Below, one piece after another: positions 35,544 through 44,968 of a stretch of DNA of 64,000 nucleotides. The notes under the pieces are model-generated. The model had not been told where the DNA came from. It did not search any database and saw only the letters and a list, made by a program, of their open reading frames with translations. The number at the start of each line of letters is the position of its first letter. The stretch's first letter is position 1. The position numbers were made by a program, and so were the translations under genes. Source of the DNA: Ruminiclostridium papyrosolvens DSM 2782 (lineage in GTDB: Bacteria > Bacillota > Clostridia > Acetivibrionales > DSM-1351); the NCBI RefSeq assembly GCF_029318685.1, contig NZ_CP119677.1:434001-498000 (forward strand). The letters run 5' to 3'.

Positions 35544-36454
35544 TGGCTGCTGTTACAGATATTATAAAAGTAGAAATTGAAAACAAAGTTATTGATATAA
35601 AAAATCCCGACAAGCTATTTTGGCCGGAAGCCGGGATTACTAAGCTTGAGTTTGTGAAAACCATGACAAAGCTTGCTCCCTTTTTAATAAAATATTCAAA
35701 AAACAGAATGCTCACATCAATACGTTATCCTCATGGTATCAACGACAAAAGCTTTTTTCAGAAGGAAAAGCCTCAGGGAACACCGGAGTGGGTGGAAACA
35801 GTGGAGTTCAATAAAAAGAACTATATTGCCTTAAATTCTGCCGCCACACTTGTATGGCTTTGCACCCAGGCGGCACTGGAGCTTCATACCAGCTTTAACG
35901 TACATGAAAGGCCGAACTATCCCTCCAGTCTTGTGTTTGACTTGGACCCGGACGATGACCTTCATTTTGAAGATGTTGCAGAGCTTGCGGACAGAATACA
36001 TGAAACCTTGGAAGCTCTGGGTATAAAGGGTTTTATAAAGACCTCCGGTGCAACGGGATTGCAGATATTTGTTCCTACTGCAGCAAAGTTCAACTATGAC
36101 ACCGCCCGGAGCCTCAATGAATTTTTTGCACAGTATTTTGCTGAAAAGCTTAAAAACACAGTGACTATAGAAAGAATGAAGAAGAAAAGGGATGGCAAGA
36201 TTTATTTTGACTGGCAGCAGATGTGGCTGGGAAAAAGCATGATAACAGCTTATTCTGCAAGGGCAGTGAAAAGTGCCGCTGTGTCGGCTCCAATACAATG
36301 GGATGAGCTCAATAGTATACGGCCGGAAATGTTTACTCTCAAAAATATGGTAAACAGACTGGAGCAAAAAGGGGATATCTTCGAACCAAGCCTGAAATGC
36401 GACAATTCACCGCAGCTGCACGAAATACTAAAGCAGATTAAAACTGTCAGGTGA
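35543..36454 (+). CDS. NHEJ primase-polymerase (LigD polymerase module)
   Basis: A 303-residue archaeo-eukaryal-primase-type polymerase that fills gaps during end joining. Key features: PDKLFWPEAGITK at the start, the catalytic acids in VFDLDPDDD, TSGATGLQIFVP, and a later aspartate in YFDWQQ. It starts on the last base of the ligase stop (TAATG). Ku, ligase and polymerase as three separate coupled genes is a split version of the multidomain LigD system. Confidence 0.93.
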   Translation: MAAVTDIIKVEIENKVIDIKNPDKLFWPEAGITKLEFVKTMTKLAPFLIKYSKNRMLTSIRYPHGINDKSFFQKEKPQGTPEWVETVEFNKKNYIALNSAATLVWLCTQAALELHTSFNVHERPNYPSSLVFDLDPDDDLHFEDVAELADRIHETLEALGIKGFIKTSGATGLQIFVPTAAKFNYDTARSLNEFFAQYFAEKLKNTVTIERMKKKRDGKIYFDWQQMWLGKSMITAYSARAVKSAAVSAPIQWDELNSIRPEMFTLKNMVNRLEQKGDIFEPSLKCDNSPQLHEILKQIKTVR

Positions 36455-36463
36455 AGTAAAATG

Positions 36464-36492
36464 TTGTTATATTAATAAATATTGTATAAAAT
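36464..36492 (+). promoter_or_regulatory. Promoter of galE
   Basis: TTGTTA at 36464-36469, a 17-base spacer and TAAAAT at 36487-36492, within the 117-base gap after the NHEJ operon. Confidence 0.6.
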
Positions 36493-36511
36493 ATGGTTAT
36501 GGTTAAATTAA

Positions 36512-37585
<1,074 letters not shown>

Positions 37586-37614
37586 TTACAATTGGGCAAG
37601 GAGATTATAGTGAC

Positions 37615-38544
37615 ATGGAAAACAACACAGCTTTAGTAATAATGGCAGCAGGTATGGGAAGCAGATATGGCGGTTTAAAACAGATTGACCCTGTAGGGCC
37701 TAATGGCGAAATAATAATGGAATACTCTATTTATGATGCCATCAGAGCCGGCTTCAACAAGGTTGTATTCATAATTAAAAAGGAAATAGAGGACACCTTT
37801 CGGGAGGTTATAGGTAAGAAAATAGAGGGAATTATAGATGTGGAGTATGTTTATCAAAAAGTAGACAATCTGCCTCAAGGCTTCAGCGTTCCCGAAGGAA
37901 GAGTGAAACCCTGGGGAACGGGACATGCGGTGCTGAGTGCAAAAAATGCAGTTAAGACTCCTTTTGCAGTTATAAATGCAGATGATTTTTATGGGGCTGA
38001 GACATACAGGCTCTTAAATGGATTTCTGACAAAAAATCAGGATGCAGATAACAAATACAAGTATTGTATGGTGGGCTTCGTTATAGAGAACACACTTACC
38101 GAAAACGGCCATGTTGCAAGAGGCGTTTGCAATGCAGACAGTCAGGGAAATCTCATTGATATTCATGAAAGAACAAAGATAGTGAAATTCGGAAATGAGA
38201 CTAAATACACTGAGGACGATACAAACTGGATTAAAATACCCGAAAAGAGTATTGTGTCAATGAATACATGGGGCTTTAATCCAAGCATTTTACAGGAGCT
38301 TGAGGAGCGTTTTCCCGAATTCCTGAGAATGAACAAGGATAATCTTTTGAAAGCGGAGTATTTTCTGCCTACTGTTGTGGATAATCTTATCAAAGAAGGC
38401 AAAGCAGATGTCAAGGTACTCTCAACTGCGGATAAATGGTACGGTGTTACATACCAAGAGGATAAGCCTGTTGTAAAGAAATCTATAAGCGATATGGTAG
38501 CGGAGCATAAATATCCTAACCGCCTTTGGGATAATATAAAATAA
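37615..38544 (+). CDS. Sugar-phosphate nucleotidyltransferase
   Basis: A 309-residue enzyme with the activation loop MAAGMGSRYGGLKQ, the metal site INADDFYG and a conserved WGTGHAVLSA. Such proteins transfer a nucleotide to a sugar 1-phosphate. The family is found next to galE or sugar-kinase genes in gut and soil clostridia, but the exact sugar and nucleotide are unknown. Cytoplasmic, with no left-handed helix domain. RBS AAGGAGA. Confidence 0.85.
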   Translation: MENNTALVIMAAGMGSRYGGLKQIDPVGPNGEIIMEYSIYDAIRAGFNKVVFIIKKEIEDTFREVIGKKIEGIIDVEYVYQKVDNLPQGFSVPEGRVKPWGTGHAVLSAKNAVKTPFAVINADDFYGAETYRLLNGFLTKNQDADNKYKYCMVGFVIENTLTENGHVARGVCNADSQGNLIDIHERTKIVKFGNETKYTEDDTNWIKIPEKSIVSMNTWGFNPSILQELEERFPEFLRMNKDNLLKAEYFLPTVVDNLIKEGKADVKVLSTADKWYGVTYQEDKPVVKKSISDMVAEHKYPNRLWDNIK

Positions 38545-38620
38545 ACTGTACTTAACTTACTGCTTCAGTCAATTTTTAGGTAACTATTGTATCAATTGTA
38601 TATGTATGGAAAATTAAATA

Positions 38621-38649
38621 TTGAAAAATAGGGCCATATGTAATATAAT
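38621..38649 (+). promoter_or_regulatory. Promoter of the zinc-ribbon gene
   Basis: TTGAAA at 38621-38626, a 17-base spacer, TATAAT at 38644-38649. Confidence 0.75.
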
Positions 38650-38683
38650 GTAAAACAAATACCTGTGAAGTGAGGGAGATAAA

Positions 38684-38947
38684 ATGTACACTGACAAAAC
38701 CTTGGTTTGCAAAGAATGTGAAAATGAATTTATTTTTTCTGCGGGTGAACAGGAGTTCTATGCTGAAAAGGGTTTTCAAAATGAACCCACCAGATGTAAA
38801 GCTTGTAGAAGTAAGCGTGATCACTCGTCAAAAAGAGAATTATTTGAGGCTGTTTGTGCAGAATGTGGGCAAACCACAAAGGTTCCGTTCAAACCTCATT
38901 TAGATAAGCCTGTATTATGTAGCAAATGTTTTGCTAATAAAAAATAG
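38684..38947 (+). CDS. Zinc-ribbon domain protein (CxxC...CxxC)
   Basis: An 87-residue protein with four CxxC-type pairs: CKEC, CKAC, CAEC and CSKC, spaced as two zinc ribbons. The N-terminal part fits the zf-trcl family and the C-terminal part the CxxC-20-CxxC family. The likely function is nucleic-acid or protein binding; no specific role is known. RBS GAGGGAG, own promoter and terminator. Confidence 0.85.
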   Translation: MYTDKTLVCKECENEFIFSAGEQEFYAEKGFQNEPTRCKACRSKRDHSSKRELFEAVCAECGQTTKVPFKPHLDKPVLCSKCFANKK

Positions 38948-38984
38948 TACATACTTAATAACATATTAATAAATAATATAATTG

Positions 38985-39028
38985 GGTTGACTGTAAGGAT
39001 TATTTTATCTGAGAGTCAACCTGTTTTT
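38985..39028 (+). terminator. Terminator after the zinc-ribbon gene
   Basis: GGTTGACT (38985-38992) pairs with AGTCAACC (39014-39021), followed by TGTTTTTA. Confidence 0.8.
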
Positions 39029-39058
39029 ATATTAACAATTTTAAAGATGGCCGGATAA

Positions 39059-39166
39059 TTATCCACAGTGGAAAATTCCTTAATTATAAGTTATAAACAA
39101 GGTTATACACATTATCCACAGAAACATATACACAAAACAGGTGTTTTGTTGAATACCTGTGTAAAA
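39059..39166 (+). other. Cluster of DnaA-box sequences in a 400-bp intergenic region
   Basis: Exact TTATNCACA boxes lie at 39059-39067, 39103-39111 and 39112-39120 (the last two abutting). One-mismatch boxes are at 39091-39099 and 39127-39135, and an inverted one-mismatch box is at 39158-39166. A CAGGT...ACCTG inverted repeat (39138-39158) sits in the last part, and an AT-rich tract (about 39186-39232) follows. The rest of the gap 38948-39347 holds a terminator and the hpf promoter. No dnaA or dnaN gene is in the window. Confidence 0.65.
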
Positions 39167-39244
39167 CTTTTGCGATTCCAAACTGAAATAAAACATATAA
39201 TAAGTTAAATTGTTATAAAATTATGTTTATTAGCAAAGTTTGGG

Positions 39245-39274
39245 GAAGGATTTTCGTGGTATAACGTAGAATAA
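39245..39274 (+). promoter_or_regulatory. SigH-type promoter of hpf
   Basis: GAAGGATTT (39245-39253) and GTAGAATAA (39266-39274) match the Bacillus SigH consensus RnAGGAwWW and RnnGAATWW with a 12-base spacer. In Bacillus the orthologous hpf (yvyD) is also transcribed by SigH in stationary phase. Confidence 0.75.
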
Positions 39275-39347
39275 TAGATTCATAACATGTACCGCTATTG
39301 GATATTATAAAGTAATACTTAGACAAAAATGGAGAGGGGCTGTTATT

Positions 39348-39878
39348 ATGAATATAATTATTAGCGGAAAAAATATTGAGATTACAGAGGCACTTAGAGA
39401 AAAAGTTACAAAAAGAGTAAAGAAACTTGAAAAATTTTTTAACAGTGATACTGAAGTGCATGTAACATTGAGCGTTCAGAGAGTAAGCCAGATAGTTGAA
39501 ATAACAATACCATTCAATGGGGTTACATTAAGAGCAGAAGATCAAAACGAAGATATGTATACATCTATCGATAGAGCAGTAGACCTGATAGAAAGACAGA
39601 TAAGGAAGAATAAGACCCGACTGGAAAGAAGATTCCACGACAACGATTTCAGAGTAGATAACACAAAATTTATCGATGATGTTCAGGAAGAAACTGAATT
39701 CAAGGTTGTAAGGTCAAAGAGGTTTGCTGTAAAACCTATGGATGTTGAAGAGGCAATATTGCAGATGAATCTTCTGGGACATGAGTTCTTTATGTTCTAC
39801 AATGCAGATTCAAGGCAGGTTAACGTAGTTTATAAGAGAAAAGACGGAAACTACGGGCTGATTGAACCGGAATTCTAG
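39348..39878 (+). CDS. hpf: Ribosome hibernation promoting factor, long form
   Basis: A 176-residue protein. The N-terminal ~100 residues are the HPF/YfiA ribosome-binding domain (MNIIISGKNIEITEAL, IERQIRKNKTRLERR). The C-terminal ~60 residues are the dimerisation domain of long HPF (VVRSKRFAVKPMDVEEAILQMNLLGHEFFMFYN), which joins two 70S ribosomes into inactive 100S dimers. RBS GGAGAGGGG. The SigH-type promoter upstream fits stationary-phase expression. Confidence 0.95.
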   Translation: MNIIISGKNIEITEALREKVTKRVKKLEKFFNSDTEVHVTLSVQRVSQIVEITIPFNGVTLRAEDQNEDMYTSIDRAVDLIERQIRKNKTRLERRFHDNDFRVDNTKFIDDVQEETEFKVVRSKRFAVKPMDVEEAILQMNLLGHEFFMFYNADSRQVNVVYKRKDGNYGLIEPEF

Positions 39879-39890
39879 TAATACGAAAAT

Positions 39891-39947
39891 AAAAACAGTA
39901 TGTATCAGTAAGCTGAAGGGCTGCTGATGCATACTGTTTTTATTTTT
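39891..39947 (+). terminator. Terminator after hpf
   Basis: AAAAACAGTATG (39891-39902) pairs with 39930-39941, with an inner ATCAG/CTGAT pairing and a T-rich tail. Confidence 0.9.
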
Positions 39948-40000
39948 ACTAAAAAATGAAAAACTTCAACAAATTTACATGTATAATTTAGAAAACTTGT

Positions 40001-40029
40001 TTTACATTTAACCTGTAAAGTAATATAAT
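40001..40029 (+). promoter_or_regulatory. Promoter of the LtaS-like gene
   Basis: TTTACA at 40001-40006, a 17-base spacer, TATAAT at 40024-40029. Confidence 0.75.
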
Positions 40030-40077
40030 ACATACAGTCTGTATATAATTTATAAAATTTACGGGAGATTTGTATTT

Positions 40078-41955
40078 ATGCTGGGAAAACCTTCATATGG
40101 AATAGTCATGGTAAATCGCAGGGGTTTTGGCCGTAAAACACGTATAGTTGATTATCTTACTCAGGAATGGATGTCAATATTAACTCTTGCAATACTTTTT
40201 TTTAAATCAGTAGTTCTTATGGGATTTGTGTACAGCTCGGATAAATCCATTATTGACATAGGCCGTGGTTTTAGTAATATCAGGTATATGGCTGTATGTG
40301 TAGCTTTTTTACTTATAATCGTATCCTTCAACTTTTTGGCTAAAGGAAAATGGCGATTATGGCTTCTGCTGATACTCAATTTCTTATGTTCATTTCTTTT
40401 TGTATTTGATGCAGTGTACCTTAGAGCAAACGGGAATTTTCTGTCCACTCAGTTATTGAGACAAACAGGAAATGTAAATAATCTTTGGGGCAGCATTTTT
40501 GCAATGTTCAGGCCCTGCGATATAGTATTTTTTATTGATATACCGATTCTTGCAGCAATACTTATTATTACAAGAAAGCTGTATTACTCATCGCCTTTAT
40601 TTATAAGTCTGAAATCCAGACTTATTGCCTTCGCATCATTATTTACCTTGTCTATAGCCGTTATTGTGGGCAGCTATATTGCTGTTGACGTGTACGGAAA
40701 CAATAAATATAATTATATATTCCATACATACTGGAGGCCTGAAGCCACCATATGCAATGCTACTCCTTTAGGATATCATGCATATGACTGCTATGTATTC
40801 TTTGCGGATTTCAAACCATATAAAATATCGGAAAAAGACAGGACAAATATTCAGAAATGGATTGACGACAAAAATGAGAATCTGCCGGACAACAACTACA
40901 AAGGCATGTACAAAGGTAAAAATCTTTTGGTGCTTCAGGTAGAGTCTCTTGAAAACTTTGTTATCGGACAGTCTGTAAAAGGACAGGAAATTACTCCTAC
41001 CCTGAACAAGCTTTTGAAGAACAGCATATATTTTGACAACTATTATACTCAGGTCAATGAGGGAACAAGTTCTGATTCGGACCTGATGACTAACACCTCT
41101 GTTTTCCCGGTGCGAAAAGGAAGTACATTTTTCAGATTTCCATATACGCACTATAATTCACTGCCAAAGATAATGGAAAAGAACGGTTACTCCACAAAAG
41201 CTATTCACCCGGATGACGGAGGATACTGGAATTGGAAAGAAGGATTGACAAACATAGGTTTCCAACAGTGTATAGATGCCAAAAGCTTTAAAATGGATGA
41301 AGTTATATTTCTGGGATTAAGTGACGGGTCTTATTTCAGACAGATAAAGGATACTATTATCAAGCAAAAGCAGCCATTTTATAATTTTATGGTTACTCTT
41401 ACCAGTCATTCTCCTTTTGAAATGCCTGTAGAGCACCAAAAACTAAAATTGGACAGTTACCTTGAAAATACAAGGCTTGGGGGTTACTTCCAGAGCATAA
41501 ACTACACTGACAGCTGTATAGGAACTTTCCTTGATGAGCTTGATAAAGCCGGAATACTGGATAACACAGTAGTAGCTATTTATGGAGACCACGATTCAGT
41601 TCATAAGTATTTTGATGACCAAATAAAAAACATAAAGCCGTCTCAGGATTGGTGGCTTAAAAATGATAAAAAAATACCTCTTATACTGTATGAAAAAGGA
41701 CAGGCACCAAAGGTTATTAACACAACAGGAGGTCAGATTGATTTAATGCCAACGCTTTTATATTCCTTTGGAATAGATAAGAGTGAATACGAATCAACTT
41801 CTTTTGGAAGAAATCTTCTAAATACACAGGAGGACTATGTTTTACTGGCTGATGGGGAATTCAGAGGGAATATAGACAGTGCTAAGCAAAAGGAACTCCT
41901 GAACGGACTTGATTATGCAGATATGGCAATAAAGACAAACTTTTTCAAAAAATAG
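40078..41955 (+). CDS. LtaS-like phosphoglycerol transferase (sulfatase superfamily)
   Basis: A 625-residue membrane enzyme. About five transmembrane segments lie between residues ~25 and 220, followed by an extracellular sulfatase-fold domain. The catalytic threonine lies in NEGTSSDSD; metal ligands are expected in LQVESLE and YGDHDS. LtaS enzymes polymerise glycerol-phosphate from phosphatidylglycerol into lipoteichoic acid outside the cell. Whether this member makes a polymer or only primes one cannot be told. RBS CGGGAGA is ten bases from the ATG. The shikimate-kinase-like gene follows after 18 bases. Confidence 0.88.
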   Translation: MLGKPSYGIVMVNRRGFGRKTRIVDYLTQEWMSILTLAILFFKSVVLMGFVYSSDKSIIDIGRGFSNIRYMAVCVAFLLIIVSFNFLAKGKWRLWLLLILNFLCSFLFVFDAVYLRANGNFLSTQLLRQTGNVNNLWGSIFAMFRPCDIVFFIDIPILAAILIITRKLYYSSPLFISLKSRLIAFASLFTLSIAVIVGSYIAVDVYGNNKYNYIFHTYWRPEATICNATPLGYHAYDCYVFFADFKPYKISEKDRTNIQKWIDDKNENLPDNNYKGMYKGKNLLVLQVESLENFVIGQSVKGQEITPTLNKLLKNSIYFDNYYTQVNEGTSSDSDLMTNTSVFPVRKGSTFFRFPYTHYNSLPKIMEKNGYSTKAIHPDDGGYWNWKEGLTNIGFQQCIDAKSFKMDEVIFLGLSDGSYFRQIKDTIIKQKQPFYNFMVTLTSHSPFEMPVEHQKLKLDSYLENTRLGGYFQSINYTDSCIGTFLDELDKAGILDNTVVAIYGDHDSVHKYFDDQIKNIKPSQDWWLKNDKKIPLILYEKGQAPKVINTTGGQIDLMPTLLYSFGIDKSEYESTSFGRNLLNTQEDYVLLADGEFRGNIDSAKQKELLNGLDYADMAIKTNFFKK

Positions 41956-41973
41956 AGGCTTTTCGGAGGGAAT

Positions 41974-42477
41974 ATGAAAAATATTATTCTTATTGGAATG
42001 CCAAGTGCGGGTAAAAGTACTGTAGGAGTTATTGTTGCAAAGCACCGGGGCATGTCGTTTATCGACACCGACGTACTGATACAGACAACACAAGGAAGGC
42101 TGCTGCAGGAAATCTTAAATAGCGATGGTACAGATGCTTTTCTTAAAATAGAAGAGTCAGCAGTAGAAACCCTAAACTGTTCTGATACAGTTATTGCAAC
42201 AGGGGGAAGTGTGGTATACAGTGAGAAGGCGATGGAGCATTTAAAGAAAACAGGAATAGTAATTTATCTGTATGTAGATATGGACACTGTATACAAAAGG
42301 CTGAACAACCTTAAAACAAGAGGAGTTGTATTAAGCCCCGGGCAAAGTCTGGATGATATATATAGAAAAAGACAGCCCTTGTATGAGCGGTATGCAGATA
42401 TAATAATAGATTGTTCAGAGGGTTCAATTGATTCAACAGTAGAAATGATACATGAAAAACTTGATTCCTTGTCATAA
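41974..42477 (+). CDS. Shikimate kinase-like P-loop kinase
   Basis: A 167-residue kinase with Walker A GMPSAGKST and the shikimate-binding aspartate in FIDTD. Two usual substrate residues deviate: the FR-x-x-E arginine is replaced (FLKIEESAVE) and GGG is shortened to GGS. The later RGVVL keeps an arginine. The kinase fold is clear; shikimate as substrate is uncertain. No other aromatic-pathway gene is adjacent. RBS CGGAGGG. Confidence 0.7.
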   Translation: MKNIILIGMPSAGKSTVGVIVAKHRGMSFIDTDVLIQTTQGRLLQEILNSDGTDAFLKIEESAVETLNCSDTVIATGGSVVYSEKAMEHLKKTGIVIYLYVDMDTVYKRLNNLKTRGVVLSPGQSLDDIYRKRQPLYERYADIIIDCSEGSIDSTVEMIHEKLDSLS

Positions 42478-42501
42478 AACTTGAAATGAAATATAATTAT
42501 T

Positions 42502-42530
42502 ATGCCGGGTAGAACTTATCCGGCATTTAT
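42502..42530 (+). terminator. Hairpin after the shikimate-kinase-like gene
   Basis: ATGCCGG (42502-42508) pairs with CCGGCAT (42520-42526) and is followed by TTATAATG. The T run is poor, so it is a weak terminator. Confidence 0.5.
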
Positions 42531-42593
42531 AATGTTAATTACTTAATCTGATAAATTATTTATAGCAATATACAGAGGTAACGGAGGGGAAAA

Positions 42594-44945
42594 ATGGATT
42601 TATTAAGCGGCTTGAACGCAGAGCAAAAAGAAGCAGTACTTCATAATGAAGGTCCTCTTTTGATATTGGCCGGAGCAGGGTCAGGCAAAACAAGAGTTCT
42701 TACTCATAGAATAGCCTATCTTATTGAACAACATGGAGTATACCCTTCAAATATTCTGGCTATAACCTTTACAAATAAGGCAGCAAGAGAAATGAAAGAG
42801 AGAATAGCCGGACTTATAGGTGATTTGAGTAACGACATGTGGGTAGGCACCTTTCACTCCATTTGTATAAGAATACTCAGAAGGGATATTGAGAAGCTTG
42901 GCTACGACAGAAGCTTTGTAATATATGATACGCAGGACCAGCAGGTAGTAATAAAGGAATGTCTTAAAGAATTAAACTTAAACGATAAGAACTTTCCTCC
43001 TAAATCAGTCCTTGAAACAATAGGAAAGCAGAAGGATGAACTAATAGACGCGGAGCAATATGAAAAGCAGTACGCATCTGATTTTAGGATGGGTAAAATT
43101 GCAAAAGTTTACAAGCTTTATGAAAAGAAGCTCAAAGCAAATAATGCCTTGGATTTCGATGATATTATAATGAATACCATAAAGCTTTTCGAAAGGCATC
43201 CGGAAGTCCTTGAATATTATCAAAGAAGGTTCAGGTACATTCTTGTGGATGAGTATCAGGATACAAATACTGCCCAGTACACGCTGGTGCGCAAAATGTC
43301 ACAGGCGCATGAAAACCTTTGCGTTGTAGGTGACGACGACCAGTCAATATATGGTTGGAGAGGCGCCAATATCAGAAATATTCTGGATTTTGAGAAGGAT
43401 TTCAAGAAATGCTGTACTATTAAGCTGGAGCAGAACTACAGGTCAACACAGAACATATTGGATGCTGCAAACCATGTAATCGGTAATAACACAGGCAGAA
43501 AAAACAAGAGCCTTTGGACTGACAACAAGGGTGGAAGCAAGATAGTAATATGTGAAAATGACAATGAGCATGAAGAAGCTCTTTATACAGCAAGGGAAAT
43601 ACAGAGAATAATATCCGATGAAGACAGGAAATACAAGGATTTTGCAGTGCTTTACAGAATTAATGCCCAGTCCCGTGTACTGGAAGAAATGTTTATGAGG
43701 GAAGGAATACCCTATAAGATTGTTGGGGGGCAAAAGTTCTATGACAGAAAAGAAATAAAAGATATAATTGCATATATGAGGTTGGTACAAAATCCCGGGG
43801 ACAATGTAAGTCTAAAAAGGGTTATTAATGTGCCTAAAAGAGGAATAGGTGATGCAACAGTTGAAAATGCAGAGGTACTGGCATACCAAACAAATGTATC
43901 CTTGTTTACGGTTATCTCAAATACAGAAGAGTTTCCTTCATTAAAAAGAGCCGCCCAAAAATTAGGAAGCTTTTCACTTATGATAAATAAATTCAGGACT
44001 ATGAAAGAAAATATGTCAATATCCCAACTTTTGGATGTAGTAGTTGAAGATTCTGGGATTTTGAGGGAGTATGAGCTTGAGAATACAGTTGAAGCTCAGT
44101 CAAGAATCGAGAATATAAAAGAATTGAAATCCGTTGCTCTGGAGTTTGAAAAGCAAAGTGAGGATAATTCACTGGAAGAATTCCTTGCACATATTTCTCT
44201 GGTTTCGGACATTGACAGCCTCCAAGAGGACCAGGACTATGTGGTGCTTATGACAATGCACAGTGCAAAGGGACTGGAATTTCCTGTTGTATTTATTCCG
44301 GGTCTGGAAGAAGGAGTTTTTCCGGGTTACAGGGCAATTACCGAGGGGCCGGAACAGCTTGAAGAAGAGAGAAGGCTTTGTTATGTGGGTATAACCAGAG
44401 CCAGAGAGAAACTATATATGTCAAATGCCCGTTTCAGAACTCTTTTTGGAAATTCCAGCTACAACAGACCCTCCAGATTTTTAGCAGAGATACCTGAGGA
44501 ACTTGTGGAGTATCCTTTTAAATCATCGGGAAGCTTTTCAAAGCCCAAAGAAACACAAGTATGGGGTAAGAGCTCCGGTACATCAAAATCAATTTCGGCA
44601 ACAACTTCAAGTACACCTGCCGGTTCAGGTTCCTTGAAGGATTTAATAAATTCAAATCTTGTTACACGTGGATTTGGGGGCAGCTCAGCAGGTACAGCAG
44701 TAAAAAGTCCTGCCGGTCAGCAGATTAATAGCTTTGGACGCAGTATACCGATGAAACCTTCATCCGGGGGTTCCAATACATCGGATGATTTTAGTGTAGG
44801 TGATAAAGTCGAGCATAAAAAATTCGGAAAAGGAACTATTTCCAAAGCAACAGCAGACAGCGGTGATCAGGTATTGGAAATACAGTTTGAAGGTGCAGGA
44901 ATGAAAAGACTAATGGCTTCTATGGCAAACTTAAAAAGATTATAA
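42594..44945 (+). CDS. pcrA: ATP-dependent DNA helicase PcrA/UvrD
   Basis: A 783-residue superfamily 1A 3'-5' helicase for repair and replication. Motif I GAGSGKT, Ia TFTNKAA, II DEYQDT, III GDDDQSIYGWRGA, IV EQNYRS, V TMHSAKGLEF and VI YVGITRAREKL are all intact. The C-terminal region is Ser/Gly-rich and ends in a Tudor-like domain (VEHKKFGKGTI) that in PcrA binds RNA polymerase. RBS ACGGAGG. Confidence 0.95.
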   Translation: MDLLSGLNAEQKEAVLHNEGPLLILAGAGSGKTRVLTHRIAYLIEQHGVYPSNILAITFTNKAAREMKERIAGLIGDLSNDMWVGTFHSICIRILRRDIEKLGYDRSFVIYDTQDQQVVIKECLKELNLNDKNFPPKSVLETIGKQKDELIDAEQYEKQYASDFRMGKIAKVYKLYEKKLKANNALDFDDIIMNTIKLFERHPEVLEYYQRRFRYILVDEYQDTNTAQYTLVRKMSQAHENLCVVGDDDQSIYGWRGANIRNILDFEKDFKKCCTIKLEQNYRSTQNILDAANHVIGNNTGRKNKSLWTDNKGGSKIVICENDNEHEEALYTAREIQRIISDEDRKYKDFAVLYRINAQSRVLEEMFMREGIPYKIVGGQKFYDRKEIKDIIAYMRLVQNPGDNVSLKRVINVPKRGIGDATVENAEVLAYQTNVSLFTVISNTEEFPSLKRAAQKLGSFSLMINKFRTMKENMSISQLLDVVVEDSGILREYELENTVEAQSRIENIKELKSVALEFEKQSEDNSLEEFLAHISLVSDIDSLQEDQDYVVLMTMHSAKGLEFPVVFIPGLEEGVFPGYRAITEGPEQLEEERRLCYVGITRAREKLYMSNARFRTLFGNSSYNRPSRFLAEIPEELVEYPFKSSGSFSKPKETQVWGKSSGTSKSISATTSSTPAGSGSLKDLINSNLVTRGFGGSSAGTAVKSPAGQQINSFGRSIPMKPSSGGSNTSDDFSVGDKVEHKKFGKGTISKATADSGDQVLEIQFEGAGMKRLMASMANLKRL

Positions 44946-44968
44946 AAACAAAGGCGGGTGTTAAATTA

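Noticed and set aside
35831-36367. A 178-codon antisense frame over the NHEJ polymerase gene
   Set aside because: No RBS, odd composition (His/Cys/Tyr-rich), and it overlaps a clear conserved gene.
38567-38620. Sequence resembling the end of the palindromic repeat (TTGTATCAAT)
   Set aside because: Only about ten bases match and no palindrome follows, so it is taken as chance.
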